This document shows positions 1-8,446 of a stretch of 64,000 bases of DNA, piece by piece (the first letter of the stretch is position 1; each line of letters starts with the position of its first letter). A program made the position numbers and the translations under genes. The notes under the pieces were generated by a model. It was not told where the DNA came from, ran no database searches, and was given only the letters and a program-made list of their open reading frames with translations. This DNA comes from Deltaproteobacteria bacterium (GTDB lineage Bacteria > Desulfobacterota > Desulfomonilia > UBA1062), in the NCBI GenBank assembly GCA_029547185.1, contig JAKPPU010000018.1:16179-80178 (forward strand). Direction: 5' to 3'.

Positions 1-578
1 TACATGAGGCCGGAAGAAAGGCCGATGCATCCGGCAGAGAGGCTCTGCCTGACCATGTCCTGCATCCGCTTCGATTCATCCGCAGTGCAGAAGCGGTTCT
101 CGCCGCCCATGACAGCGATGCGCACGGCGCCGTGCCCCACGAGCTGGGCGAGGTTGCAGAGCAGGCTCCGGCCCTCGAGGTAGGCAAAGTACTCCTCCAT
201 GGTGCTCCAGGAGAGATTCTCGACGGGCGCACCCATGCTCCGGATGAGGTCGAGGAGCATGTGCTTGCGTTCAGGGACGCACGGTGCTGCGGACCATCCG
301 CAGTTGCCCACCACGCACGTGGTCACACCCTGGCGGACGAAGAACTCGAAGCGCTCTATCGGGTCCTGGTCGATGACGTAGAGGTCGTGGTGCGAATGGA
401 TGTCGATGAAGCCCGGTGAGACCGCGAGCCCTGCCGCTCGAACGACGTTTCTTGCCTGTGCGCCTTCGAGTCTGCCGAGCCCTTCGATCCTGTCTCCGAC
501 GATCCCTACGTCGCCCGAAAACGGCTTGCGGCCGGAGCCGTCAATGATCAAACCGCCTTCGATCAGGTAATCGAACAT
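1..578 (-). CDS. N-acyl-D-amino-acid deacylase (D-aminoacylase family), 3' part beyond window
   Basis: The first 192 residues of an amidohydrolase-superfamily protein are visible; the rest lies beyond the left edge. The start opens with an amidohydrolase composite beta-strand (FDYLIEGGLIIDGSG) and continues to the metal-binding GFIDIHSHHD (H61, H63, D65). VTTCVVGNCGWS carries the Cys (C93) typical of D-aminoacylases, followed by the family segments LVGHGAVR and CIGLSSGLM. Family members hydrolyse N-acyl-D-amino acids or related amides and are usually cytoplasmic zinc enzymes. The ATG at 578 has AAAAGGGG upstream and lies 25 nt after the decarboxylase stop, so the two are probably co-transcribed. 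D-specificity is inferred from the family; dihydropyrimidinase-like activity is less likely given the GNCG motif. Confidence 0.85.
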   Translation of the reverse strand, partial: MFDYLIEGGLIIDGSGRKPFSGDVGIVGDRIEGLGRLEGAQARNVVRAAGLAVSPGFIDIHSHHDLYVIDQDPIERFEFFVRQGVTTCVVGNCGWSAAPCVPERKHMLLDLIRSMGAPVENLSWSTMEEYFAYLEGRSLLCNLAQLVGHGAVRIAVMGGENRFCTADESKRMQDMVRQSLSAGCIGLSSGLM

Positions 579-603
579 GACTTTATGCCCCTTTTCCCCG
601 GCC

Positions 604-2133
604 CTACAGCGAGACCGTCTTCCCTTTGATCGCCGCGAGGTGCTCCGGAACCTCATCGCGCTTGAATACGTCCTCCTGCGTTTCTGCGCGCCGGATGACC
701 GATATCCTGTCTCCGGTCACGAGCAGGGTTGCAGGCCTGGGCATGGCATTGAAGTTGCTCATCGAAACCTCCTGGTATGCCCCGACATCGAGGATGGCCA
801 TGATGTCTCCGGGCTCTATGTCCCGAGGGACCTTTATGGTGGGGAACATCCGGTCGCCGTAGCAGCTCCGGCCCACGACGTCCATCTTGTCGACGAGCGG
901 CGAGCCGGTCTTGTTCGCAAAGATATAGTCGAAGACGTGGTGCTCGTAGCGTCCGCCCGTGAACCAGAACTCGGTCGTGTCGAGGGCGGCGTGGCTCCAG
1001 CTGATGGGTTCGGTCATCCTCTTGATGCTCCTGACCCTTGTCAGGTGGATGCCCGTGTTCCCGTGCAGGCTCCTCCCCGGCTCGAGCTGGAGCATGACGC
1101 CCTTCGTATTGATGCCCCTGCGGCCCAGCTCGCGTTTGAGGGTCCGGGTGCACACCGCGCCGTACTCCTCGATGCCGGGCGCCATCTTCTGGTTCGGGGT
1201 GAAGAGGATGGCCTTGTCGATGATCTTCGAGATGATCCTGTAGCGCAGATCGGGGAAGGGTGACAGGATCTTCGAGAGGCCGTAGAGGACGAGGAACTCG
1301 TACGGCTCGGAATACTTGATCTCGGAGCCGAACGGGTCCCTGGGGCAGGCGAACCCGCCGCCGATGTCGATCTCGCCCGGCTGGTATCCGCCGAGGGCCT
1401 TGCTCACGATGGCGATCTCTTCGGCATAGGACTTCATCTGCTCTTCCCAGTAGCGCGCCGACGGATGATGGCGGCCGTGGTGCTCGTGGAATCCGACCAG
1501 CTCGACGTGTGGAGATTTCAGGATACGCTTCCCGATATGGATGACGGCGTCTCGGGGCAGGCCGCCCTTGTAGGCGAGCGCTGCGAGGTCGGTCGACAAG
1601 GGTCCGCTCGGCACGAAGTCGCTGGAGGTGGTGAAACCCTTCAGGACGGGTTTCATCCGCAGGCGGACCTTGGCCTTTGTCCCGAGCTCTCTGGCTGCCT
1701 GCTCGATGATGTCGAACTCTTCCATGCCGTCGATGGTGATGCGCGCGCCCTGCTTTACGGAGTTAAAGATATGATCGCTGTCCTTGGGCACGCCGTTCAC
1801 CGAGATGTACTGCGGGTCGAACCCGGAGCGCAGCGCGACCGCCAGCTCGCCTGCAGAGTAGATGTCGCACCCGCACCCTTCGCTGGCTATGATCTTCTGG
1901 ACGGCCGAGCTCCAGCTTGCCTTGGCCGCCGGCATGACCTTGACCGGCCCGTCGGTCCAGCCTGCCTCGAACCCCTTCTGAAACCGGCGTATGTTGCGGC
2001 GAAGCTGGTCCTCCGAGACCACGAACACGGGCGAGCCGAACCGTTCCACGATCTCGACGGTATCGAGCGCCTCGATGAACAGATGGCCGTTCCTCGTGCT
2101 CAGACAGTCGTCGATCCTCTCTTTGCCTACCAT
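604..2133 (-). CDS. PLP-dependent fold-III decarboxylase, diaminopimelate/ornithine decarboxylase family
   Basis: A 509-residue alanine-racemase-fold enzyme. The PLP lysine is K71 in MPAAKAS, the phosphate-binding glycine stretch is DIGGGF, EPGRSLHG follows, the C-terminal barrel carries CYGDRM (position of the catalytic Cys from the other subunit) and GAYQ supplies the PLP-ring Tyr. It is longer than LysA (about 420 residues) and the region from about 220 to 330 is unlike the classic enzymes, so lysine biosynthesis is not assumed. The ATG has AAAGGAGG at ideal spacing. It is followed closely by the D-aminoacylase gene and is divergent from an AraC-type regulator, suggesting a dedicated catabolic or D-amino-acid pathway. 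The substrate cannot be assigned from sequence. Confidence 0.85.
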   Translation of the reverse strand: MVGKERIDDCLSTRNGHLFIEALDTVEIVERFGSPVFVVSEDQLRRNIRRFQKGFEAGWTDGPVKVMPAAKASWSSAVQKIIASEGCGCDIYSAGELAVALRSGFDPQYISVNGVPKDSDHIFNSVKQGARITIDGMEEFDIIEQAARELGTKAKVRLRMKPVLKGFTTSSDFVPSGPLSTDLAALAYKGGLPRDAVIHIGKRILKSPHVELVGFHEHHGRHHPSARYWEEQMKSYAEEIAIVSKALGGYQPGEIDIGGGFACPRDPFGSEIKYSEPYEFLVLYGLSKILSPFPDLRYRIISKIIDKAILFTPNQKMAPGIEEYGAVCTRTLKRELGRRGINTKGVMLQLEPGRSLHGNTGIHLTRVRSIKRMTEPISWSHAALDTTEFWFTGGRYEHHVFDYIFANKTGSPLVDKMDVVGRSCYGDRMFPTIKVPRDIEPGDIMAILDVGAYQEVSMSNFNAMPRPATLLVTGDRISVIRRAETQEDVFKRDEVPEHLAAIKGKTVSL

Positions 2134-2175
2134 GGATACCTCCTTTCTTTGTCAGACTTTTGCGTATATACTTGT

Positions 2176-2191
2176 GGCTGTACAGACAGCC
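2176..2191. promoter_or_regulatory. inverted repeat in the divergent decarboxylase/AraC promoter region
   Basis: GGCTGT-ACAG-ACAGCC is a perfect 6-bp inverted repeat with a 4-nt spacer, about midway between the two divergent starts (2133 and 2250). Its position makes it a candidate operator for the AraC-type regulator or another factor. AraC-family sites are more often direct repeats, so this is only suggestive. Confidence 0.3.
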
Positions 2192-2249
2192 GGTACTTGA
2201 ATGTATAATTGAAATTCCGCGAGAGAACAGGACCAATGAGGCCATTTAT

Positions 2250-3314
2250 ATGGCAGATTGCGCCATCACGCACATGTCGTATACGAATGCGGATATCGGG
2301 CCGATACGCGCCCTCACAGCCCAGTGGCTCATAAAGCAGCTTGCAGGAATGGGCATCGAGGCGTCCCGGCTCCTCGAGGGGACGAAAATCGAATGCGGCT
2401 GGCTCGATGAGGAAGATGCCTTCATCACGTACCCGGAGTACGAGCGCCTCATCGCGAACGCCCTCGATGCGACTCAGGAAAGAGCCCTGGGCCTGAAGCT
2501 GGGCCGGACAGTCAACCTCGCCCTGTTCGGCGCCTTCGGGTACGCCCTCATGAGCAGCAGGACCCTCGAAGACGCTGCCAATGTGTTCCTCAAGTATCAG
2601 GACCTCCCCGGACAGCTCACCCGGATCAGCATGAAGCACAGCGGCCCGGAGAGGCTCATCCGGTTCGACCCGCTGTATCCGCTTACAGGCAGGATCCTGA
2701 CCTATGCCATGGAAGAGGTGCTGTCGACGACCTACTACGGCATGGTCTTCCTCGTGAACCGGGATATCACCCTGTCCGAAGTCTGTCTCGGATATCCGGC
2801 GCCCGGACATGCCCGGCTGTACGAAGAGATGTTCCGCTGCCCGGTGAGATTCGGGGCGAAAGGGAGCTTCATGCGGATGGATGCCGGGATCTTCTGCCTG
2901 CCGGTCCGGACGGCGAACCAGAGCGTCTATGAATACTGCACACGGTTCTGTGAGGACATGCTCGAAGGTTTCAGGAAATCCGACCAGTTCATCGACCGGA
3001 TCAGGAACGTCATCCTCACGTCGCCGGGAAAGTTCCTTAAAGCAGGGGAGATGGCGAGAGAGCTGGGCATGGGCACCCGGACGCTCACCCGCAGGCTGCA
3101 GGAGAGGAACACGTCGTACAAGAAGATCATCAGCGAGGTCCGCTCCGACCTTGCCATGAAATACCTCGCGGGCACGAACCTCACTATCGACCAGATCTCC
3201 GACCTGGTGGGGTTCTCGGAGACGACCGCATTCCGCAGGGCGTTCAGGAAATGGACGGGCAGGAGCGCTTCGCAGTACCGAAGGGAAATGCTCTCGAGAA
3301 AGGACAACCGCTAG
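2250..3314 (+). CDS. AraC family transcriptional regulator
   Basis: A roughly 354-residue regulator. The N-terminal two thirds match the arabinose-binding-like sensory domain found in OruR/ArgR-type AraC proteins (LALFGAFGYALMSSRTLEDA region). The C-terminus has the two helix-turn-helices: FLKAGEMARELGMGTRTLTR, then DQISDLVGFSETTAFRRAFR and KWTGRSASQYR. The frame opens upstream at 2160, but Met at 2250 (MADCAITH) is preceded by AATGAGG and agrees better with family N-termini. It is divergent from the decarboxylase/D-aminoacylase pair and likely controls them; the effector may be an amino acid or acyl amino acid (inference). Regulators of this subfamily are common next to amino-acid catabolism genes. 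Confidence 0.88.
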   Translation: MADCAITHMSYTNADIGPIRALTAQWLIKQLAGMGIEASRLLEGTKIECGWLDEEDAFITYPEYERLIANALDATQERALGLKLGRTVNLALFGAFGYALMSSRTLEDAANVFLKYQDLPGQLTRISMKHSGPERLIRFDPLYPLTGRILTYAMEEVLSTTYYGMVFLVNRDITLSEVCLGYPAPGHARLYEEMFRCPVRFGAKGSFMRMDAGIFCLPVRTANQSVYEYCTRFCEDMLEGFRKSDQFIDRIRNVILTSPGKFLKAGEMARELGMGTRTLTRRLQERNTSYKKIISEVRSDLAMKYLAGTNLTIDQISDLVGFSETTAFRRAFRKWTGRSASQYRREMLSRKDNR

Positions 3315-3443
3315 GGTTCCGTCCGGATCGATTCCGTGCTCTCCTTTCCCATCCGCTGACAGGCAGCCATGTCTGGTGATTTCCGATGCAGTGGTTACCT
3401 CATTCCTATAGAGACTCATTCATCAGCCGAGGGAGGTGAGCTC

Positions 3444-3983
3444 ATGGCTGAACATCATATCAAGGTGAATCGTGCCCCGGTCCTGACGCTCTGGGCGACG
3501 GTCGTTGCCGAGCGGCTCGGCTATGATCATGACGAGGCGCTCACCCTGGGCAGGATGGTGACGACGCTCGATGCCCAGGCAAAAGGGAAGCGGCTGGGCA
3601 TCTACAAGGAGCACAAGGAGAGGAAGGAGAAGAGGGCGCAGGAGATGAAGGCAAAGCTCAGGCAGGGCGAGGTCTTCCTCGTGGACCTCGTCGGCCGGAC
3701 CATCCCGGCAAAGGTGACCGACCGCGGCGTGAGGGCGGTGAGCGAGGGCAGGCCGGTCGACCCGGAAAGCGTCCGGCGCTATCTCGAAAAGAAGTTCGGG
3801 TCCGAGCTGGGCGACGTGCGCTCCGCCATGGAGAAGCTGGCAGGGGCGTACAGCCCGGACGAGCTCTCGGACGAGGCATATTCGCTCTATGAGAAATTCC
3901 GCCCCCTCGTACCGGGAGGCAGGAGAGGATGGGGGGCGCAGGGCGAGCTCGACCTCGATTACCTCCGGTCTCTTGCCGGGTAG
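3444..3983 (+). CDS. conserved hypothetical protein, 179 aa
   Basis: The ATG at 3444 follows GGGAGGTGAGCTC, a good ribosome site; the open frame extends upstream to 3369 without one. The protein is soluble and highly charged. It opens with HIKVNRAPVLTLWATVVAERLG, passes through a Lys/Glu-rich segment (residues about 50-70), then VDLVGRTIPAKVTDRGVRAV and a C-terminal helical region. It resembles a widespread uncharacterised family whose N-terminus carries the same KVNRAPVLTLWA signature; no function is known to me. No membrane segment or signal peptide is seen. It stands alone between the AraC regulator and a transglutaminase-like gene on the same strand, with gaps of 129 and 81 nt. Confidence 0.75.
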   Translation: MAEHHIKVNRAPVLTLWATVVAERLGYDHDEALTLGRMVTTLDAQAKGKRLGIYKEHKERKEKRAQEMKAKLRQGEVFLVDLVGRTIPAKVTDRGVRAVSEGRPVDPESVRRYLEKKFGSELGDVRSAMEKLAGAYSPDELSDEAYSLYEKFRPLVPGGRRGWGAQGELDLDYLRSLAG

Positions 3984-4064
3984 ACCGCACCTCGCGTGAT
4001 GCACATGCTTGACCGCGGGTGCTTTTTAAGCGTATGAACGTATGAAGGAAGGGAACTGCTTGAT

Positions 4065-4742
4065 ATGAATCCTGAAATGCTTCAATACGTGCAGCCCACG
4101 CCGTTCATGGACTTCGACTCGAAGGACGTCGCCGAGTTCGCCCGCGCGAGGTCCGGTGATTCCGGCGGCCCTAAGGATCGGGCGGTCAGGCTCTACTACG
4201 CGGTCCGGGACGGGATCCGCTATGATCCCTATACGTTCGTGCTCTCGACCGCGAGCATGAGGGCGAGCAACACCCTGAAGGTCGGCCGCGGCTGGTGCGT
4301 CACCAAGGCGGTCCTGCTCGCCGCCTGCCTGAGGTCGCAGGGCATCCCTGCGAGGCTCGGATTTGCGGACGTGAGGAACCACCTCACCACGGCGAGGATG
4401 CGCGAGGCCATGAAGACGGACGTCTTCTACTGGCACGGCTATACGTCGATCTTCCTGGACGGGGCATGGGTCAAGGCAACGCCCGCCTTCAACGTCGAGC
4501 TCTGCGAGAAGTTCCGCATCCGCCCGCTCGAGTTCGACGGCAGGAGCGACTCGATCTACCACCCGTTCGACCTCGACGGAAACAGGCACATGGAATACCT
4601 GCGGTACCGCGGCGAGTTCGCTGACGTCCCTCTCGAGGAGATGACGGCATCGCTCTTCGAGCTGTATCCCGGGTTCAGGGACCTCTCCAAGACCGGCGCA
4701 GACTTCGACCGCGACGTCGATCAGGAGACATCGAAGGGCTAG
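4065..4742 (+). CDS. transglutaminase-like cysteine peptidase-fold protein
   Basis: A 225-residue protein of the transglutaminase-like superfamily. The nucleophile region is GRGWCVTKAVLLAACLRSQG (C78), and the His is H124 in FYWHGYTSIF. The third-residue strand reads DGAWVKATPAFN, where classical members have WxxxDPT, so the catalytic Asp is not obvious and the enzyme may use a different polar residue. This variant (WHGY...KATPAFN) recurs in stand-alone bacterial homologues. There is no signal peptide, so it is probably cytoplasmic; the family includes proteases, amidases and inactive binding proteins. The start ATG has GGAAGGGA slightly far upstream. Confidence 0.8.
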   Translation: MNPEMLQYVQPTPFMDFDSKDVAEFARARSGDSGGPKDRAVRLYYAVRDGIRYDPYTFVLSTASMRASNTLKVGRGWCVTKAVLLAACLRSQGIPARLGFADVRNHLTTARMREAMKTDVFYWHGYTSIFLDGAWVKATPAFNVELCEKFRIRPLEFDGRSDSIYHPFDLDGNRHMEYLRYRGEFADVPLEEMTASLFELYPGFRDLSKTGADFDRDVDQETSKG

Positions 4743-4930
4743 TCCTTCACCGGCATCCGCTTCAGGGACCGCACTCAGTCATTTCTCGAATCGCCCGGCA
4801 GACCGCATCCTCCCTGGCCCCCAAGGTTGAAGTCTCGAAGCATACCCACATTATAAACCTATGCCGAGTCATGTAGACCAATGTCCATGAAACCTGATGA
4901 CACACTCGATCGGAAAGGAGGAATCGTCCG

Positions 4931-5779
4931 ATGGAACACAGGATAGAAGTTATACCCGACATAGGATCGGTAACCCATATCTCATGGGGTAGCGTCTTTG
5001 CGGGCACGATCATCGCTCTGATGGTCCAGTTCACCTGGATCATGCTGGGTCTGGCAATAGGATTCGGGGTCGCGACGCCTGCCGTACAGGGCGGAGCGCT
5101 GGGAGGACTGGGAATCGGCGCCGCTGTCTGGTGGATCCTGGGCAGCATTCTCGCCCTGTTCGTCGGCGGATGGGTCGCCAGCAGGATGGCCGGGATTCAG
5201 CGCCTGTTCGACGGCGTTCTCCATGGGCTCGTCACGTGGGGTCTGGTGACCCTCATCACCGTATATATCCTCTCGAGCGGTGTAGGCTCGGTGATCGGCG
5301 GTGCGTTCGGGGTCGTCAGGGACGCCCTTTCCGTATCAGGCCAGGTGGCGAGCGCGCTGCCGCAGATCTATGGCCAGCTGACCGGAGGCCAGGGCGGGAT
5401 GAATGATATCGTGAATCAGCTTCAGCAGAGCGGCGCAATGAATCCCCAAGTGATGAACGAGGTGCGCAACGACGTCCAGAAGATGCTTCAGGGGAACTAC
5501 ACGGCATCCGACCGCAAGAGGCTCATAGGCGTCATCACGCAGAACACCGACCTGAACAACCAGCAGGCTGCGTCCCTCGTCCAGAGGATCGAGAATACCG
5601 TCCAGCAGGCCCCTGCCCAGATCCAGCAGGCTCAGGAGACTGCACAGCAGGTGGCGCAGACTGCAGCACGTGTCCTGTCGGTGGCCGCCATTGCCTCGTT
5701 CATCATGCTTATCCTGACCGCCGCGGCAGCGGGCCTGGGTGGCTGGATCGGCAGGGTGAGCGGCCCGGTGGAGGTATAG
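4931..5779 (+). CDS. conserved membrane protein (HISWGSVFAG family)
   Basis: A 282-residue integral membrane protein. Hydrophobic segments lie at about 19-46, 60-84, 95-120 and 247-272, with a Gln/Asn-rich soluble stretch (about 140-245) between the last two. The HISWGSVFAGTIIALMVQ opening is a recognisable signature of a widespread uncharacterised membrane family, sometimes annotated YrzE or PhnA-like. The Gln-rich loop looks coiled-coil prone (QQAPAQIQQAQETAQQ). The start is supported by AAAGGAGG at about 10 nt. It converges on a small secreted-protein gene across a strong hairpin. Function unknown. Confidence 0.8.
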   Translation: MEHRIEVIPDIGSVTHISWGSVFAGTIIALMVQFTWIMLGLAIGFGVATPAVQGGALGGLGIGAAVWWILGSILALFVGGWVASRMAGIQRLFDGVLHGLVTWGLVTLITVYILSSGVGSVIGGAFGVVRDALSVSGQVASALPQIYGQLTGGQGGMNDIVNQLQQSGAMNPQVMNEVRNDVQKMLQGNYTASDRKRLIGVITQNTDLNNQQAASLVQRIENTVQQAPAQIQQAQETAQQVAQTAARVLSVAAIASFIMLILTAAAAGLGGWIGRVSGPVEV

Positions 5780-5821
5780 CTCCACCCTCCTTTTAGAGCA
5801 TCCGTGCAGCTGCACGCTTAT

Positions 5822-5883
5822 GGTGCAGGGACAGGCCCCGTAAGCGGCGGATGCGTTCCGCCGTGCCGGGGCGTCCCTGCGCC
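5822..5883. other. long imperfect palindrome between convergent genes
   Basis: Three nested perfect arms are visible: GCAGGGAC (5825-5832) with GTCCCTGC (5873-5880), GCCCCG (5835-5840) with CGGGGC (5867-5872), and GGCGGA (5846-5851) with TCCGCC (5857-5862). The outer stem extends a few pairs further. It lies between convergent stop codons (5779 and 5928) and could terminate both, but neither side has a T tract. It may also be an extragenic palindromic element. Confidence 0.5.
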
Positions 5884-5927
5884 TGTCCGATTCTCAGACA
5901 GACGATCTCCGCCCGCCGCGCCCGCCT

Positions 5928-6218
5928 TCAACGATAAGACGATTTCGTTGAGAAATCCTTTGCATTGCATCCCTTGGTCGATGGGTTGCCTGCGTAGTAC
6001 CATTTGAACGAACCGGGGTCATTTTCGTCATAGAAACCATAAATCTGCCACACGTCGCCCGTGCTCGTGTCGATGACCCAGGTGGACCTGGCTGTGACTA
6101 TCTGGTATTGGCAGGTGCGCCCGGAGTCGCTCCGCTCCTGGGCGGACATGAGAACGATGCTGAGCCCGAGCAGAAGGCCGATGACCAGGCTTCGCCAGTC
6201 GATCCCTTGCTTGATCAT
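5928..6218 (-). CDS. small membrane-anchored or secreted hypothetical protein, 96 aa
   Basis: The frame is open up to 6239, but AAAAGGAG falls inside codons 2-5 of that longer frame and sits about 10 nt before the ATG at 6218, fixing the start there. The N-terminus (MIKQGIDWRSLVIGLLLGLS) is a signal anchor. The remaining 65 residues contain CQYQIVTARSTWVIDTSTGDV and KWYYAGNP. The ARSTWVIDTSTGDVW pattern resembles short beta-strand domains found in small periplasmic proteins with no known role. Two cysteines in the exported part could pair. Convergent with the preceding membrane protein. Confidence 0.65.
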   Translation of the reverse strand: MIKQGIDWRSLVIGLLLGLSIVLMSAQERSDSGRTCQYQIVTARSTWVIDTSTGDVWQIYGFYDENDPGSFKWYYAGNPSTKGCNAKDFSTKSSYR

Positions 6219-6328
6219 ATCAGTGCATCTCCTTTTCAAAAGCCTCTTTTTTAAGATTCTAGATACGATCGCGGCCGGGAAACGGTATGAGGCGGCCTGA
6301 TTTCAGGCATGTACGGGCAGATAAAGCA

Positions 6329-6940
6329 CTAGAGGTAGATCGCCCTCTTGCCCGAGAGCTTCTGGATGCGTCCGATGGTATGGAAGGCGGCGGGCGGCGG
6401 GCTGAGCCTGAACCCCAGCAGCTTCCAGCAGATGAACTCCATGACCAGGCCTGCATCGCTCACCGTATCCATGTAGGCGAAATTCGCGCTCGAGGGGAAT
6501 GCGCTCAGCTTGCCCCTCACCCAGACAGGGTATCCCGCCTGGGAGAGGATGGATGCCCAGGTGTCGACATCCTGCACGAGAAACCCCAGGTGCTGGACCA
6601 CGGGGCGGCACCGGCCGTCGATGCACTGCCGGTAGAAGTCTGACCCGGTCCCGGCCTCGAGGAGCTCGAGCTCGAAGCCTTTGAAGTAGGCGATGCCCAT
6701 CTTGCCGATGAAGGTCCTCGGCTCATAGCGCTCGTGCCAGAAGTCGGTCTTTCCGCCGGCGATGAAGAAGGGCGGAACCCCTTTGCCCTCGAGCTCCCCG
6801 GCCGCATCCTCCACATCCGGCACCACGATGCCGAGCTGGTGGACGGCGGGCAGGGCGAACCTCCTTCTGAAATCCGCGGCGATCTCGCCGACGGCCCCTG
6901 CAAAATCCTTTTCCTTCATCAGATCTTCAAGAAGAATCAT
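6329..6940 (-). CDS. VOC (glyoxalase/bleomycin-resistance) superfamily protein
   Basis: About 203 residues with two vicinal-oxygen-chelate half-domains: the first begins VHQLGIVVPDVEDAAGELE, the second VVQHLGFLVQDVDTWASILSQ. Potential metal ligands are the His of each motif and downstream Glu residues (FELELLEAG, GLVMEFICW). The fold is shared by glyoxalase I, methylmalonyl-CoA epimerase and ring-cleaving dioxygenases; no specific activity can be read. The longer open frame starts at 6976, but the ATG at 6940 has GAAGGAG at 5 nt and is preferred. Divergent from the thioesterase gene at 7099. Confidence 0.8.
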   Translation of the reverse strand: MILLEDLMKEKDFAGAVGEIAADFRRRFALPAVHQLGIVVPDVEDAAGELEGKGVPPFFIAGGKTDFWHERYEPRTFIGKMGIAYFKGFELELLEAGTGSDFYRQCIDGRCRPVVQHLGFLVQDVDTWASILSQAGYPVWVRGKLSAFPSSANFAYMDTVSDAGLVMEFICWKLLGFRLSPPPAAFHTIGRIQKLSGKRAIYL

Positions 6941-7098
6941 ACGTGCTCCTTCGGAGATATTGATGTACATGCTCAAATATAATCAGTCTTGAGCCTCGGA
7001 GCAAGGCGGACCGCAGCAGATTTTTCCGGAGGCCTTTTCTTTATGGGTTCGAAAACTCCGGGAAATATTGTATGATAGCTGCCGGCGGGGGTGCAGAC

Positions 7099-7488
7099 AT
7101 GAAAGATATAGCCGGGATGGTAAGGAGCGATCCGTATGCAGGGCTGCTGGGGATCGTTGTCGAATCTGTCGAAGGGGGGTATGCGCGGTGCTCGCTGACC
7201 GTTACCGAAAAGATGCTCAACTTCCTCGGCATGGTCCACGGAGGCCTCGTCTTCAGCCTGGCGGACGTCGCCTTCTCGGCGGCCTCGAACAGGGACCACT
7301 CGCCTTCCTATGCGCTCGACGTCAGTGGATCGTTCCTGAGGACGGCCAGGGTGGGCGATGTCATCAGGGCAGAGGCCAGGCTCATCCACACCACGAGGAG
7401 GACCGGCGTCTACCGGATGGATGTGACGAACGGCAGCAGCCTCATGGCAACCTTCAACGGCACGGTGTTCAGAAAGGTCGACGGATAG
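7099..7488 (+). CDS. PaaI-family hotdog-fold acyl-CoA thioesterase
   Basis: A 129-residue single hotdog domain. The PaaI signature is MVHGGLVFSLADVAFSAASN, with the HGG turn and the catalytic Asp of the central helix; SGSFLRTARVGDVIRAEARL is the typical following strand. Such proteins hydrolyse acyl- or aryl-CoA thioesters and often clear stalled CoA esters in aromatic degradation. An upstream in-frame ATG exists at 7072, but a GGCGGGGGT ribosome-site-like stretch precedes 7099 (MKDIAGMV). Substrate undetermined. Confidence 0.85.
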   Translation: MKDIAGMVRSDPYAGLLGIVVESVEGGYARCSLTVTEKMLNFLGMVHGGLVFSLADVAFSAASNRDHSPSYALDVSGSFLRTARVGDVIRAEARLIHTTRRTGVYRMDVTNGSSLMATFNGTVFRKVDG

Positions 7489-7554
7489 GAGCGGCTCGCC
7501 GTCGCTTCTGATCCCGGACTCGTTTTTTATCAGCCGATCGCCTACGTATAGAGT

Positions 7555-8436
7555 ATGATACGGATCGGCTATGTGGGCGTGAACACGGAGCTGCCGACCG
7601 CGAGCAGGACGTTCCGGCTGGCCGGATACTCACAGGAGAGGATGCTCGAGGTCGCTCAATCGAATATTCTCGCCCTGGAGAAGATCCTCGAATGGAACGG
7701 GGAGCGGGGCATCGAAGTCTTCCGCATCACGTCGAACCTCATACCCTTCGGCTCCCACCCGGTCAACTCCGGGATCTGGAAGCAGGCGCTTCGAGGTGAC
7801 CTCGAAAGGGTAGGCCGGTTCATCCGGCAAAGAGGCATGCGGGTCTCGATGCATCCGGGACAGTTCACCGTGCTCAATACCCCGAACGGAAGATTTCTCG
7901 CCAACACCCTGCGGGACCTCGATTACCATGCCGCGGTCCTCGATCTCATGGGGCTCGGTTCGGGCCACAAGATCATCCTCCACGGGGGCGGGTCGTATGG
8001 CGAGAAAGAGCGGTATGCCGGGGTGCTGATCGAGCGCATCGGGATGCTCCCGGCCGGAATCCGCAGCCGTCTCGTGCTCGAAAACGACGGCCGCACCTTC
8101 ACAGCGGAAGACATCCTGTGCATCTGCAGGGAGACAGGGCTCCCCGGCGTCTTCGACGTCCTCCATCATCAGGTGAGCCCGAGCCTCCACGGCATCGACG
8201 TGAGGGAAGCGATCCTGCTTTTCCAGATGACCTGGCTCGATCAGCGCCAGGAGATCCACTATTCCGATCCGGACCCGAAAAAGGGCAGGGACGCCCATTC
8301 CGAAAGCGTCGAGATCGCAAGATTCGGAAGCTTCCTCAGGAAGGTATGGGACCTCGAGATCGATATCATGCTGGAGGTCAAGGACAAGCAGGCGTCAGTT
8401 CTGAAGCTGAAAGAGGCCTTCCCCGAGCTTGGATGA
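7555..8436 (+). CDS. uvsE: UV damage endonuclease UvsE/UvdE
   Basis: At 293 residues this is the usual bacterial length. It is a TIM barrel with the family opening RIGYVGVNTELP, then FRITSNLIPFGSHP, RVSMHPGQFTVLN, ILHGGGSYGEKE, LVLENDGRTF and GVFDVLHHQVSP, which together provide the His/Glu/Asp trinuclear metal site, and a final DIMLEVKDKQASVLKL. The enzyme nicks DNA 5' of UV photoproducts and other helix-distorting lesions, an alternative to UvrABC; UvrC is also present at 58.9-60.7 kb. The ribosome site is weak. Convergent with the next gene, 10 nt apart. Confidence 0.93.
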   Translation: MIRIGYVGVNTELPTASRTFRLAGYSQERMLEVAQSNILALEKILEWNGERGIEVFRITSNLIPFGSHPVNSGIWKQALRGDLERVGRFIRQRGMRVSMHPGQFTVLNTPNGRFLANTLRDLDYHAAVLDLMGLGSGHKIILHGGGSYGEKERYAGVLIERIGMLPAGIRSRLVLENDGRTFTAEDILCICRETGLPGVFDVLHHQVSPSLHGIDVREAILLFQMTWLDQRQEIHYSDPDPKKGRDAHSESVEIARFGSFLRKVWDLEIDIMLEVKDKQASVLKLKEAFPELG

Positions 8437-8446
8437 GGAGATGATG

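Noticed and set aside
2127..3419. Minus-strand frame of 430 codons opposite the AraC gene
   Set aside because: Composition is typical of an antisense shadow and the AraC motifs on the plus strand are clear.
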